From Daphnia carinata (taxonomy: Eukaryota > Arthropoda > Branchiopoda > Diplostraca > Daphniidae), in contig NC_081334.1 of assembly GCF_022539665.2 (NCBI RefSeq), positions 6,604,424 to 6,668,423 of the forward strand: DNA of 64,000 nt, in the 5' to 3' direction. Below the pieces are notes generated by a model. That model was given only the letters and a program-made list of their open reading frames with translations, was not told the origin of the DNA and did not search any database. This document shows positions 31,493 to 46,400 of the stretch, piece by piece (positions within the stretch are counted from its first letter, which is position 1; each line of letters begins with the position of its first letter). A program made the translations under genes and the position numbers.

Positions 31493-34400
31493 CTTTAAAA
31501 TGGGAAAGAAAAATCCAAACATATTACCACCCGATAGCAATTGAATAATGCCGCGTTTGGGCGGGGGGGGCTTGGAAAAAGATCAATATTGTTGACGTTG
31601 CTATAGCAACGCAAAGTTGGATGACTATAAGGAAAAACAGAGAGCGGGCGTTTTACAACCCCCCCCCCCTCTACCCCATCGTGTTTCTAATTGGCTGGCT
31701 TCATTAACAACTGGTTGCTACATCATAACGAGCGCACCGGGACTCACAATCCCTTACGAACCATCAAAAGAGAGTTGGCCATAGATGAACTCAGTTCGTG
31801 ACCGTCATCAAGTACACACACTTACGAGCACAGTCGGGGACAGATGTACCCGGTTTCCATCTGCGATCGCGACCACACAGGTAGACAGCCGACGGTAGTG
31901 GCCGGAAGAATACGTGTCCGGCCGAACAAGACGGCCGGCACATTTGACCCCAAGTCCACGACAAACAATTGAGATCGCCGTTGGGTGGCGATTCCAGTCG
32001 GGCACAGGATTCGCTCCGGTTGAGCTCGGCTGGAACTAATGCCGCTAAAACGAAGAGACACACACACACACACACACAAAAGAAAAACACAATTTCAATT
32101 TGATATTGTAAGAAAATAAGAGAAAAAAAGAATGTAGCGGAGTTTTCTTTTTTTGTACATTCACGCTAGGTTGTAAACAACGTTAATGCAGCTGCAGCGT
32201 ACAGCGCAAGTTGCTCACAGCTAACAATCACTACGCGGAGTAGTCGTTAAAAGCAAACAAAACAAAAAATCCTTCTATCTTCTAGCTCCACGACCCGCAT
32301 CTTTTTTTTTTTGTTTGTTTGTTTGTATTTTTTATTCTTCTTTCGTTTCCAGACATGCAAAGCTTTAACCCAACTTTATTACCGTGGCTGGTCCACGAGC
32401 AATTTCATAGCAAATGTGCAAGTAGTTAGATACTCTGTTGCGTTTGTAACGTTACGCAGAGTTCAAACAGAATAGAAAAAAAAAAAAAAAAAGAAGAAAA
32501 GACTTACGTGAAACATGAACGGTGAATTGACAACGAGCGGTATTGCCGGCCGCGTCCGACGCAGTATATGAAACAACGTGTTCACCCAAAGCAAACAGAG
32601 AATTGGGTTCCTAGAAAACATTAAAAATACGTTCATCAATTGCAATTGTTTCACCTTCTTTATCGATCAATAGCAACACTGCAAAAAAAAAAAAAAAAAT
32701 TAAACAGCCATGGTTCCAAAAACTTACTTTGGATTTGATGACGTGCGTCACGGCGATGTTGTCGCTGAAAGTGGGCTCCGTCCACGGTGCGTTGGCGTAC
32801 GGTTCGAGTGAACTGAGACGGACGTGGACGTCGTGAGGGCAGTCCTTGACCGTTGGCGCTTCCCGGTCTGTCGACAAAGTAATGAACAATCGACCGAGCA
32901 AACAAGACATAAAAGTTACGTGTGTCTGTGTGTGTGTGTCCTAATGATAGCGGCACAGTCCAGCGGGACAAATGAATGACATGGAAGTATGTGTACCTCG
33001 AACTTCAAGGACAAACGAGCAGATAGCCGTGTACTCCGTCGCTGGATTTCTGGCTCTGAACGATATGACCATGCGAATGGGTCCCAATTCTGCGCGCAAC
33101 TTCTTTGCCCAACTGGGCTCAGCTTCGACATGGCTGACGTAATCGACGTTGGTGGCCGGTTGTGGGATTAAGACCTCGGTGCTCCTCTTGCCCGGTGGAA
33201 GATCAATGGTCATATCCTTGGGGCACTCGATACGCGGCCACGGATGGACTAGAGTTACAAGTTACATCAATAGAGAGACTCAATCAATAAGTATTGCAGT
33301 ACGACATTGTCTGTTCCTATTGTTAGTCAAATAAGATAGTTAACTATATACAATTGCATCGCAAACGCGTTGACCCCCAGTGAGGGTCTTTAGAAAAACA
33401 AAACAAAATGGGATGGAAATTTGTGTTGCATCATCGGACGTTTCTAACGGAAAAGTCTGCAGCATAAAAGATAGAACAGGGAAGAGAGTTACGATGTTAA
33501 ATGAGTCCAATAACGGGCGATGACAAGTTCGTTAAAAATGACATGCAGCGGGTTAATCATTCAACGCGGTCACAGCTGGATCGATTGAAATAAACGGAGA
33601 AACCATTAACGACCCCATGTTTGTTTTGTTAATGTACGACGGATGCCAGCTGCTTTCTACTTTCTTCCTGTCCGTTGGAGCGGATAGAGTCCATAGGGTG
33701 GGAGGAGGAGGAGGAGGAGGAAAGTGGCTACAATTTGCTACAGACATTCGAGGCCTCGATGACTTACCTGAAGCTAATTGAAAATAGTTGCGATCGACAA
33801 CTTTGGACGGGGAAAGTTCAACACGTGGTACGCCAAAGAGCGCAGTTGGCTGTTTGTAATCAATTTCGAATTCGAATTTCGGTTGATTAGGCGATTCTTT
33901 TGGGCGTTGGGTAGTTGTAGGATTGGGTCGGTTGTGTTTTGGTGTTTGGGACCAGTCAAGTTCAGTCGGCGTCTCATAGGTGGCAGCACTTGCCGTCTTC
34001 GTCTTGTTGGGCACTGTCACGTCGGTCGCATTGAGCCTCGGTTTTTTGGCTTGTTTGTTACCCTTGCCAGAAGCTAATTGTGAAAGAGGAACGTGTCTGT
34101 GTTAAGACCTATGTAAAATTGCCCAGCCAGCAAAGAACCGTGGATTAAAAATACACACAAAAAGTGAAACCGTCACAGCGCAAAGAAGCCCAAGCAGCTG
34201 AATAATGAATGAGCAACACGAAAAGCGCTCTCAAATACTTATGGATTTGCAACGAAAAAAAAACAAAAAACATTTGTAGTAGGTGCGCATGTTGGGTTGT
34301 TGTGCTCGCGAGTTAAAAATAAAAAAGCTTTAAAAAAAAAAAGAAATGAATTAAAAATGAAAAAAAGGGAGAGGCTACAATAGCCCAGGTGAAGGTTGAG

Positions 34401-37400
34401 GGCTGTATCCAAAAAGAAAAGAGCCTGTTCTTATCCCAAATTTTTTATGAATTACCTTTTTCGCAGGCCGGCGGAGGTCTTAGTGGATTCCACTTAAGAC
34501 TGGGCAAGCAAGCGCGGACGGGATTACCCGTTACGCGGAAGCCTGGATCGCATGTGAAGTAGCAGTGCTGATTTGGTGCGGCGTCGCCAGTGGCGCACGA
34601 AAGCGGACTGACGCTTCCGTTGGCCGGTTTGATTAGTGGCGGGCATGTCAGAGCTTTGCGAATTGTACGACACATTTTTTTTTTTTTTGTGGAGCGTTTT
34701 TATTTAGAAAAACAAAAGAAGACAGAAAGAGAAGGAAGAATAGAAACTCAGTATCCTTTTTTTTCCAGACGGCCATGAAAACTATTGAACTTACCTTGAC
34801 AGAATCCTATCTTGCCCTTCCATTTGCCATCGTCTCCACAGCGCCGGAACGGCTGATCAGGGAATTCACGACGTCCGTGCAGTTGGCGTTTAACTCTCTC
34901 ACCTTGATCTGATCGTTGTCGACCTCTCCTTTGAAGGCCGGCCTGAACTGGGGCATTAACAACTACCTGTCTTTTATCGTTCTCTGATTTCCTGCCGTGG
35001 TTCTTTCCTGATAGAATTAGAACGGATCCGCCCATGTAATCATTTTCAAACTCGAATTGAATAAGAAAAAAAAAAAAAAAAAAAAAAAAAATACTTTTCA
35101 ATTTTTTCAGGGCTTCTTCCGGATGAGTGCGATTGGCCGATTGCCAGTCTTCTTTAGTGGTTCCAGAACGGACCTGGGTAGCTTTCCAGCCTTGGAGCAT
35201 AGCCAATCCGACGTTCGATTGCCGACCGGACAGCATGTTGTTCTTTTCCTCGAGGAGTAGGGCAGGTTTGTTGAGCACCTGGTTTGCCTGCCATGTCAAT
35301 TGCGGCTTGTGCCGACGATAAGCGTAGCCTTTGCGACAGCGGAGGGTGCAAGTGGTTCCGGCTTTGTAGTTGCCATCGGCGCCCGGCCGGCTGGAACAAT
35401 GCAGGTAGCCGCCTGGTGGTGGCTCGATGGCTGGGCAGTAGTGAGTGACAGCCGACACAACTTCCAAACAGCTGGATTTGTCGATGGCCAGAATGTAGCC
35501 GGTACGGCACTCGCAGCTGTAATTGCCCGGCCGGTTCAGGCACACTTGGCTGCATCCGCCGTTGTTGCTTTCGCATTCGTCAACGTCCAGGCACTGTCGT
35601 TTATCCCTACGTGAAATTATAGAACAATCATTTCTCAAACGTTGATTTTAGAGTTGAATAAAATTAATAACTAAGTTTTTTTTTTTTAAATGAATAAACT
35701 TAGGTTTTTGGTGAATGATTCAATGGCTTCCATTAATGAATAATAAAGATATGCTAATCATAAGCATCGATAAAGAAGACCTACTCAGGATCTACATAGA
35801 AGCCCTTGTCGCACGAGCAATAATAAGAGCCGGGGGTGTTAATACATTTCTGGTCGCATTGCCCGTTATTTGTGGCGCACTCGTTGACATCTGTCAGGAC
35901 ATAATTTTTATTTAAGCAATGCTTTAATTGGTTTTTAAATTTCAAATAAACATATCCACCTAGACAAACGCGGGAATCCACCAAAATGTGTCCAGGTGGA
36001 CAATTGCACTGGTACGAACCCAGCAGGTTAACGCAAGTGCCATTGGCGCATGGATTGGCTTGACACTCGTCGACATCTAAACAGTAACAAAAATTAATTT
36101 TATTCAATAGCATTTAAGAGTTTAATGTATAGATTTTTTTCATTTACCAAAGCAAGAATCATCTTCAAGATAAAATCCGGGATGACATTCGCACTGATAC
36201 GATCCCTGTGTGTTGATACATTCACCATTGACACACGGTGCTGTTTCGCATTCGTCGATATCTACCACGAAATTTATTTTTAAAACTAAAAAACAACCCC
36301 AACGAAAAGATCCCGTGATTACCTAAACAAATATTTCCTAGCGCTTTAAAACCATCCAGACAGCGGCACCAGTAGCTCCCGTCCGTGTTGACGCATTGGC
36401 CATTCACACATGGACTGGATTGGCACTCGTCCACGTCTAGAAATGAAACAATTGGAATGCATCGCTGGGTAACATTACACAAACAAATGTTGACTCACCG
36501 AAACAAGTATTATTGCGAGAGACGTAGCCATCAGGGCATTCGCACCGGTAACTGCCGATCTGATTGATGCAGGTGGCGTTTATGCAGGGCGATACGAGAC
36601 ACTCATCAAAATCTATCGAATGTTTCATACAAGTTAATGATTCATTTTTAAAAAAAGATAAACAGCTCTTAATACCTATACAAACGTTCCTCTCCAATGT
36701 AAATCCTGGCTCGCACAGACATAAATAAGAGCCAGGTTGATTGACGCAGGTGCCATCGATACACGGTGAATTGGCGCATTCGTCCACATCTGCAACAAAA
36801 AGTTGGACGACATTTAGAAAAAAAACAAACAAAATGAATTCAAAATCTAAATCGAATTTACCAAAGCAAGTATTGTTTTCCAGGTAATAACCGGCCTTGC
36901 AAGAGCAAATGAAGGATCCCACCGTGTTTTCGCATACTCCATCGAGACACGGAACATTCTCTTTACATTCATCGATATCTTGGCAGGTCTGGTTATCAAA
37001 TCGGAAACCTTCGTGACACATGCACGTATATGATCCAATTTCATTGATGCACTTGCCCGATCCGCAAGGATCCATCAAACATTCATCGATATCTGCAGAA
37101 TCAAATTTTAAAAAATGAAATAAAACCTTCGCTATAAATCGATGGGGATTCTATACCGTCACAGCCCATGTCGTTTTCCTTGTATCCGGACGGGCAGAGG
37201 CATCGATAAGAACCTATTACGTTGAAACAAGTACCAACGATGCCACACGCTGCCCCATTTAATTCAGAGCATTCGTCAATGTCTTGACACGTTGTCCAGT
37301 CTTCACCTAAGGCGTAGCCTTCGGGGCAGGTGCATTTGTAGCTGCTGGGCACGTTGACGCAGGTGTGCGAGCATCCGCCATTATCTGATGCGCATTCGTC

Positions 37401-40400
37401 GATATCTAAAATGAAAATGCCAAAAAAAAAAAAAAAAAAAAAAATGAAATTGAATGGAATTTGAACCCATCGCCACCAACCTTTGCACGTTTTATTGTCC
37501 GCTTCAATGAAGAGGCCAGACGGACATTCGCATCGATGAGAGCCTTCGGTATTGGTGCAAATATGCGAGCATCCACCGTTCGACATTGAACACTCATCAA
37601 TATCTAATATGGGCAAGCAAAACTTTATGACTCTGCAGTTCAAAACGTAATTAATTAAAGTTGTGAAGACGATGGTTACCATGGCAATGGCCGTCTTCAT
37701 CTTCATCATCGTATCCAGATGGACAAACAATGGGTTCTTCATCCGGATCAACGCACACATAAGACCCGACAGTATTGCGGCAGATGCCAGGACATAATCG
37801 ATCCGAATCATCTTCATCTGAACTGTAATCACATTCGTCGATATCTTTTCATTTAAAACAAAAAATGAAGAAAAATTAAAACAAAAAAATTAGTAAAATG
37901 AAAACAAAAATGCAAACGACGAACCGTCACACGTTTTCCAATCATCTGTCAGCATGTAGCCTTCGGGACAAGCGCAATAAGCAGTGCCCAGCGTGTTGAG
38001 ACAAGAGTGAGAGCAACCGCCATTGTCCGTCCGGCATTCGTCGATATCCTCGCACGCATGTCCGTCAGCAGCCAACTGCGTTCCAGGCATATCATCGCAG
38101 CTGCAGTGGTAAGAGCCGTGCGTGTTGTGACAAGCTCCCTGGCACGGACCGTGCCCGTTGCGTAACGAGCATTCATTGACATCTAAATGTGCAGACGGCA
38201 AGAAGGCGGACAAGTGGGGGGTTATTTAAAAAAAAAAAAAAAAAACGAATTATAACAAAGAGTTAATTTAAAAATTGAATTTCCATACCGATGCATTTCT
38301 TGCCGTTGGATGCTAGTCGGAAACCGACAGGGCAAGAACAGCTATAGCTGCCCGGCAAATTAGAGCATTTGTCGTCACATCCACCGTTGCCCGTTTCACA
38401 TTCATCGATATCTGTAAATGAGCGAAATTTTTTCGTTTAGGATATACTGCTGAATGTTACAAAAAAAAAAAAAAAAAAAAGGATAGAAATAAATAGTTAA
38501 AAGAACATACCGACGCAGCTTTTTCCGTCCTCATTGAGCCGGAAGCCTCTGTAGCATAAGCAACGAATAGAGTCGGGTTCAGCCGACTGGGAACAGACGT
38601 GCTCGCATCCTCCACGGTCTTCATTGGAACAACTTCGTTCATTAATTTGTTGGCCAGCGGTCGAGCTGACGTTGCCTCCATTTGACGATATCGATGACGT
38701 AATCACTAGCTCCTTCTCTTCATCATTACCGCTGGCTCCGTCTAAAATAGCAATTCCGACGCCAATGGCAATAAATCAAGAGCTCCCTTTTTTTTTTCTT
38801 TTACTATTATTATTAAAACGAAAACGTTTTTAAAAGAAAAAGACAGAACGTCAAGAAAAGAAATATACAGCCTGACGGCAATTAATTGGACGTGAACGAG
38901 ACGGCCAAAGTTTGGGCGCGGACGAGTAGCTTCAAATCGTCTTTGACATTTTGCCCGACACATAAATTAAGAGAATCATCGTGTTCCCTATTTTATCTTT
39001 ATGGAATCTTCGCAAAAAAAACTATACGACTTGGACTACATTCAAGGGAAATTGCCAGGGCCTTATCTGAAACGAGACGGAACGCAGGCGCAACTGAACG
39101 TCGAGAAAAAAACGAACATGACGTTAAAAGAAGGAAAGCAAAATGAAAACAATGCCCAGGGTATAAAAGATAAACAAATTTAAGAATATCCAAAGTAGAA
39201 AAAACAAAACAGAAACGCATGTTTTGTGTCAAGTTTTTTTTTTTTTTTTTTTTTTTTTTTAAGTTTAATGGACTCGACATGGAAAATCTTTCGTGTTTCG
39301 AAAAAAAAAAGGGCGAGGTCGTCCGTTTTGGAGATCGTTTCAGATGTCGAAACGTTGATAAGGCAAAGGCCGGCGAAATCAAAAACCCATTGGAAAAGAC
39401 ATCAGGGCGACACACGAACACGACATTGCCCATGTCCTATCAGTTTCATTTCCCAATTTGAATGAAAGGAGTAGAAATGTTGATAAAAAACAAATTCCAA
39501 AAAGGCGAGAAAAAAAAGGCCAAACGTCTTAACTCCTGTCCGTTTTGATGGTCTTTTTAGAGAATAACATTCCCAACTTCCATGTAAGAAAAAAAAAAAG
39601 CCTCTTAATTAAATTTTTTTTTTTTTTTTTAAAAGACGTTGATGCCCCCAAGGACATTACCTAATCAATATAAAGGAGAAGGAGGGATTGGGCGGGCCGC
39701 TAGGATTATAAAGAAAAAACCGGGCAGAGCGGATAAAAGGCCCAAAATGAGTTGAATAACTTACGTAGAAAACTACAAAAAAATTACGACATAAATAGAA
39801 ATTTACCTGCTGTGAAAGAAAAAAAAAAAAATAAGGGGATCAATGTTGGACAGAGGGCATTAGTAAAACGCGATCGTTACCTGTCACAGCAAAGTGCGGC
39901 TGCTGTTGGCGATTGATGGCGACACATCTCGGGTGTTGTCCGATCCACTGGTGATTGGAACAGAAAAGGCGATCGGGTAGCGCCGGGTCCAGCTGGTAGG
40001 CATGCCCATTGTCTTCTTGGCATTCGAATATCACCTCGGCCAGCAGATTGAAGGGCGGCGAAGGCCATCGGGTCCTAAACAGAAATACCAAAAGAGCACT
40101 CGTGAATCATGGCGACACCTTCTTAAAAAAAAAAAAAAAATATTTAAGGAGCGACATTAGATTAAAACACGCATCTTACCTGCCGTATTTGGCGACGGCC
40201 GCGTTTGGAATGACGGGCAACGAAGTGAACGGTCCACACGACGTATCTAATACGGCTGGATTTAAATTGGTCTGGCCGTGAAGGAACCTATTATGGTCCG
40301 GCTGATTGAATGATTCGGAAGGGACAATCGTCTCGATTTCGTTATCCACCGTGTCCTCCTCCTCCGCTCCGTCCAGCTCGTTCACCGATGAAACAGATGT

Positions 40401-43400
40401 TTTGCTCGCATCATCTGGCACGTTGGACGCCAACCGATCTGGCAAGATGTCGTTCGTTTCGTCATCGCCCGAACCGGCTGCCCCGCTGTCTGTTATCGCT
40501 GCGCCGGTCAACGGTTCGTTAGACGCCGGCTTGTTTTGATTGGCGGGACGGCCCGTCGGTAGAAAGTTGGTTTCATCCTCTTCGCTATCGTCTACTTCCG
40601 CCCGGAAGGATTCATCTCGGCCTCCTTTGACCGATTTTTCAGATGAATCAACTCGAATGTCATTCGTTCCGTCATCAACGTCTGACGAGACGGACGATGA
40701 TTTGATTGCGGGCTGGACTTGAGCTCGGATTTCATTGGCTTCTTCGTGTTCGTCCTCCTGTGATAATGCCGATTCAATTTTTGATGGCTGCACGGTTTGT
40801 AATTTCTCTTCGCTGATGACGTTCGAAAGACTGACATCCGCATCCTTCCGGCCGTCGTCTTCGCTCGAATCGATTTCATTATCGAATCCACGAGATGGCG
40901 CGGCTGGTGACAGTTCAATGTTTCCAGATTGATCGCCTTTGGCTCTTTCATCTTCTGATTTCTCAGCGTTGCCAACATCCGTTCGATTAGCATGCGACGG
41001 ACTGACGTCACCGCCTAAAGATCCGGATATTAGGTCGACTTTGACGTCATCCGTCTCGTCTACCACCACTTCGTTTTCGACTCCATCCACCCGATGGGCC
41101 GGCGGCCGTTCAGTCGTCGCGTCTTCGTCGTTTGTTCCGGGCTCACGAAGAACGGAAGATGTCGCTGCATTTCCTTCCGCTTGTTGGCGGTTATCGGCAC
41201 CGTTGGATTCGGACGAACGGTCGATAAAATCCTGTCCAACTTCAGCTGACGCAGTGGGGATCAATGGCGTTGTTGTTGTTGTTGTTGTTGGTTTTCCGAT
41301 TCGCGGATTAGTTTCATCGTCTTCTTCCGCGTCGGCATCTTCATTGTCTTCTTCAACGTCCGACTCTTCGCCCTCCTCTTCGCCACCTTCTTCCTCTTCC
41401 TCTTCTTCGCCTTCTTCATCGTCTCCTTCTTCTTCTTCTTCATCGCCTTCCTCTTCTTCCTCTTCCTCTTCTTCGTTATCCAAACTCTTCTTCAACGAAC
41501 TTACCGATTTCAAGTTAGATCTGCCTACTTTCTTGCTATTCCTCTTCATTTGACGCGCCTTCTTTTGTCTCAATTCAAGTGGCTTACGTTGCGCAACATT
41601 GGCTTTCTTCCGACGATGAATTACGGAGGACGACCTGGCCGTCTCCGAGAGGCTGGACGATGCCAAAGTGGCGGGCGGCAACTTATCCGATGATTGAACG
41701 GCCATTTCGCTCCACCTATCACAAACAGAACGACAATAAATAAAAACAAGAAGGTCCGCCATTTTGTGCAACGAAAAGAGCCACGTTCAAGTGACCAACG
41801 ACGGTAAACGCATTAAAAAATAAAAGAGCTATTTTCTTTTTTTTATTATTATTGTTGTTATTTACAGAAGGAAGAGAAAGCAAACTGTACGTAAATATTG
41901 GTTTGAAAAATAAAAAAAAGAAGAAGAGAAGGCAATCAGGTCAACATCTCTGTTTGTTTGAATTGGCTTCCGCATCAGTACCCAACTGGAGATGTGTGTC
42001 TTTTAGCTGTCCGGCCTCTTGCGCTTCTCATCATCACAACCGGATGAAAAGCGGAACCACCCCCCCCCCCCCAAAAAAAAAATAAAAAATTGGGGAATGA
42101 AAGAATTGAAAAGAGGCGCCACTAGCGTTCAGAATAATAATAATAAAAAAGACGCCATGGAAATCGATTAGGGTTTGTCTGCAACTCCCGATTTTTCAGA
42201 TGGGAACTAGTCGATTGTTCAATGTCCCCTTTTTTGTTGTATTTCCCAACTAATGTCCGTATAACTTTCCGGTAAAAAACAAAAGAGCAAAAAAAAAAAA
42301 AAAAAAAAAAAAAAACAAAACAAAAGGGTTGGATCAGACTCTTTTTCGCTGGTAGTGCCCGCCTCAGGATCTTACAATCTTATCATCTTCTCTTTTCTTG
42401 AGCGAGAAAGGATCAAAGAAAAGATTTCGTTCCTTTGCACTTGGCCATCACTTCGAGTTACAAGAGAAAAAAAAAAAAAAAAAAAAGAAGTTTTTCCTCT
42501 TGTTACGAGCCCTGGCAATGGAAATGATGTCAAAAACAAAAACACGTCGAATCGATTCACGTTGAAAAATGATGAGTAGGAGGAGTCCCGTTGGCCCCGA
42601 ATGAAAACTTCGTCAGTATTTCTGGGAACACTTCATTGTCACGCTGGGAAATTTTTGTTGGTGTCATGCCACGAGTAGGTGGAGTGAAAATAAAAAAAAA
42701 GGGGGAACATAGCACAGACCACTTGATTATGTTTGAAGGAGCAAAAGGGAATAGAATAGAGCCAGGTTTTTTTTCGTTAATGAAGTCGAGTGTCTCCCAA
42801 AAATAAATACATCCTAGGCTTAGAACTTGACTAATGAAGATAATGTTCCACACACACACACACACACACACGCAACGTGGTAGTAGAAAAACAAAACTTA
42901 CGCAAATAGATGGCGGCTAACTGTCGAATTGGTTCGATGATTGGCTGCATTTTCTGGCTGAACGATACCGTATTGGCTCTGATATTGATTTCCGCTTAGT
43001 TGGCGAACTCTAGAGTGCTCCTTCGCAGAGTTATCAGCTTTCGATTCCACCGGATGTCCTTATGAAAAACAATCGAATAAATAATGAATCAAAATTTCAT
43101 TTCTGCCCGAAATCAAAACACAAAACTTGCTACCACCCCAAAATTAAGAAGCCATCAAAACGCGCGATAAACAAACGTCAGATGGCAAGTCGTTAGATTG
43201 ATATCACTGAAAAGCACCAAGGACTTCTTTTATGCAGTCAATGAGGACTGGCTGTTATTGAAACGAGTTGCAAAAATAAGAGGGAAAAAAAAAAAAATAG
43301 AAAGGGCAAACGTAAAAACCAGTCCACCCAGCTTCTCGGAAAATGCATAGTGTAAATAACAGTTTTCAAAAATTCGCGCTTCACTTGACGACGTGATGGC

Positions 43401-46400
43401 GCCAGTTGTCACTGTTTGATGTGCTCATCAAACAGTACCCCATCTTTTTCTTTTCCTATTTCGTTCTCGGTCGAATACGCACGAAACGTGCATATTGTAT
43501 ACGTATTTAAACACGTAAAACAAGAGCCACGTTGATGGACGTGCCCATGCCAGCGTAGCGTTAAAAAAAAAATTTAAATAAAAAAAAGGGGAAAACTAGT
43601 GGCAGCATTCTTCACGTATCTAACAAGAAGAGAGGCGTGTCGAGCTTCAATCGTTGGGATTGACAAGCACGACCACAATGACCGTAAAAACAAAAACGCA
43701 ATTGAAATAAAAGAAAAATAATCTTTTTTTTTCTCTCTCTTTTTTCGAACTCACGTTCTGTCACGCGTCTCAATCCGCAGCAAATTGAATAGCTACAAAC
43801 AAAGGTGATTGGGTATATGCAGAGACGATCGATTTTCAATGAGACCGAGCCGATCGAAGAATTTCATTTCGGGGCCTACTATTTCTTATTACATTTTTTT
43901 CAAAACCTCCTCTCAGTCAATCTCGTTCGCTCCGATGAAAGTGAGATCTTGAACGAACGTAAGCCCATCGTGTTATTTTAGGCAGACGCGCTATTTTTGA
44001 AAAATAAAAAGGCAGAGCGTGACTGGCACACGCGGAACGAGCGCCTCCCAACGGTTTGATTCGTTAGCCGGGGAATTTTTTCATTCGCATCTATTAAAAG
44101 GATATCTCTCCTCCAAGACTTGGATTGAAAACCGGAAAAACAAAAAGACGATGAGGAAAGAAGCTCAGGGACGTTTTCCTCCTGTCTTTTTTGTTTATTA
44201 CTTTTGAATATTGTATGTTTGTTGTTTTTTTCTTTCCTGATTTAAAATCTGCAAGCCATGAAAACAAGATAATAATTTTTAAAAAAATTATTTTTGTGGC
44301 AAAACAAAAGCGCTTCGACCTTGTTATAAAACTAGACAACAAAATCCATCGGAGGGATTCCGGAGTGTGTCGAATGACTCACGCGCACAAAGTGTTGGCA
44401 CATCAACAACGCAGCAGATTAAGTTGACACATTTAGAAGAGGATAGTGCGAGGACACACGCACACACACCAATGACACATAGTTGCCAATTACGGCTAGT
44501 GTCAACATTCAATTTTTTTTTTTATTTTCAATTATTAAAAACATAAATAGAAACGCGCATCAAAATGCCTCGAAACTCTCGATTGAGAAACGAAACCAGC
44601 TGGCATCAGATTTTTTTTGGGGGGGGGGAGCGTGTTGGGCGTGATCTGGGTGTAACGCAATAAAAAAAAAAAAAGAGGACGACAAGTTTTCGTGTCGTTT
44701 TGAATATCAAGACAAGCGGGAGCTACACGCTGTTTATGGATAAAACTTTGGTAAGAACCGGAAGAGAGTCAACACAGCGAACAGCAGGGGATGAAACAAA
44801 TTCAATTGCTAACTCACGTCGAAACAAGAATGTTCGTGAAACATCATCATCACCATACATTGAATATGAGAAGAAAAAAAATCTACCAAGAGAATGGAAT
44901 TTTCTTCTAAAACAGCACCCCCCCCCCCTTCTTGGTTCGACGCAGTTACGCATTTGTAGCGGCTCATTTTCGTTCCCGGAGTATGTGTGATGGATCGCTC
45001 GACTCATTAACGCGGGACCTCCGGTTGTCCTATTTTTTTTTTTGTTTCGAGATAATCTTCTTCTAACCGTGTCCTTGTCATCACATCACACTGTGTGCAT
45101 GTGTATCTACACTTATTTGTCTCTCTCTCTCTCTCTCTCTCTCTCTTCCCCCAATTTTAGATTTCTCCTGCAGACTGGTTTTTTTTTTTGGGTAGGGAAC
45201 GAACAAACGAATTGAATCGAGAAGATGAAAACAGCCCGATAATCTTCCATGTAAGGTAAACAACAAATAACAAGTCGTTGAATTCTTATTTACAGACAAC
45301 ACGTTCCCTTATAATTTTGGAATTTGACGATAAGTCTTCGTGACAGCGACACACGATTGCACGACACTTTCATTGGCCCACACAAAATTCACGAACCCAA
45401 AATAATAAAAAAAAGGGCGTGAAAAACATAACCAGTCGTACATATCATTGCCAAAAACGACCATCAAAGAAAAAAATCGATGAATGGCAGAGGTCTCAAA
45501 AAAGCATTTGCCCTTTAATTTAATCAAAAGAAATAAAAGCCACTCCCGGTAACAACAACACTAGGCGACTTGATGGATGCGATTGCGCCAAAAAACGACG
45601 CCGAAATTGGATCTGTCCAGCGTTTCTTTTCCGCGTGCGCTCGTTCATTATTTGAAAGAGTCTGGCCGTCTATAGCAGACGATAAAGGCGGACGGAGGAA
45701 AGACGCGACGATGGACCAGATGTTTAGAAACGAGTGGATGGGCGGATGTGAATCGTCTTCCTTGAAAACAACACCGGGATCACGCCGATGACGGAAGTCT
45801 TGCCAATAAAAAGGGGAAAAAAAAAAAACGGACAAGGTTGCAAGGGGAAGACCACATCTCTTATCGAATTCCAATTTGCATATAGAAAAAAAAAACAGCC
45901 CGTGAATGGAGGGACCCAAAAAGGATGAACAAGGGCGAAAAAGAAAAAGAATGTCGCCATAATAAGTCAATTCCGAGAAAACTCGTTGTAGTTTCCAATC
46001 TATTTTATCGTGAAAACATTTTTTTAAAACGTTCTTGCTGGACGCGAAACGGAAAGAAAAAAAAAAAAGGAATTTTTGTTGCATAATTTTTTTTTGGGGG
46101 TTCCTATAGGCCGTCGCTTTCTCATTTCTATGTAAAACCAGACCGGTAGTTTTTTTTTTTTAAGACATTCAACGTGTCCGCCTCTTTGCTGGCCCGTTTG
46201 ACTTGCCTGTTTCTCATTTTATTATGTGGCCGTTTTGGGTTTCAACCTTTGGCAAGTGCCTTCACACGGAAAGGCCGACCGTTCATCAAACTCATTTGAT
46301 GGCGGGTATAGCCCATCAGGCGTTAAAAAAAGGCACTCACGCGGGACACACACAAAAAAAGAAGGGCGTCACCCAGGTTGAATCAATTTCGTTCTTTTTT

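Noticed and set aside
40939-41553. 204-codon Ser-rich plus-strand frame
   Set aside because: Complement of the GAA/GAG polyglutamate coding region; a shadow.
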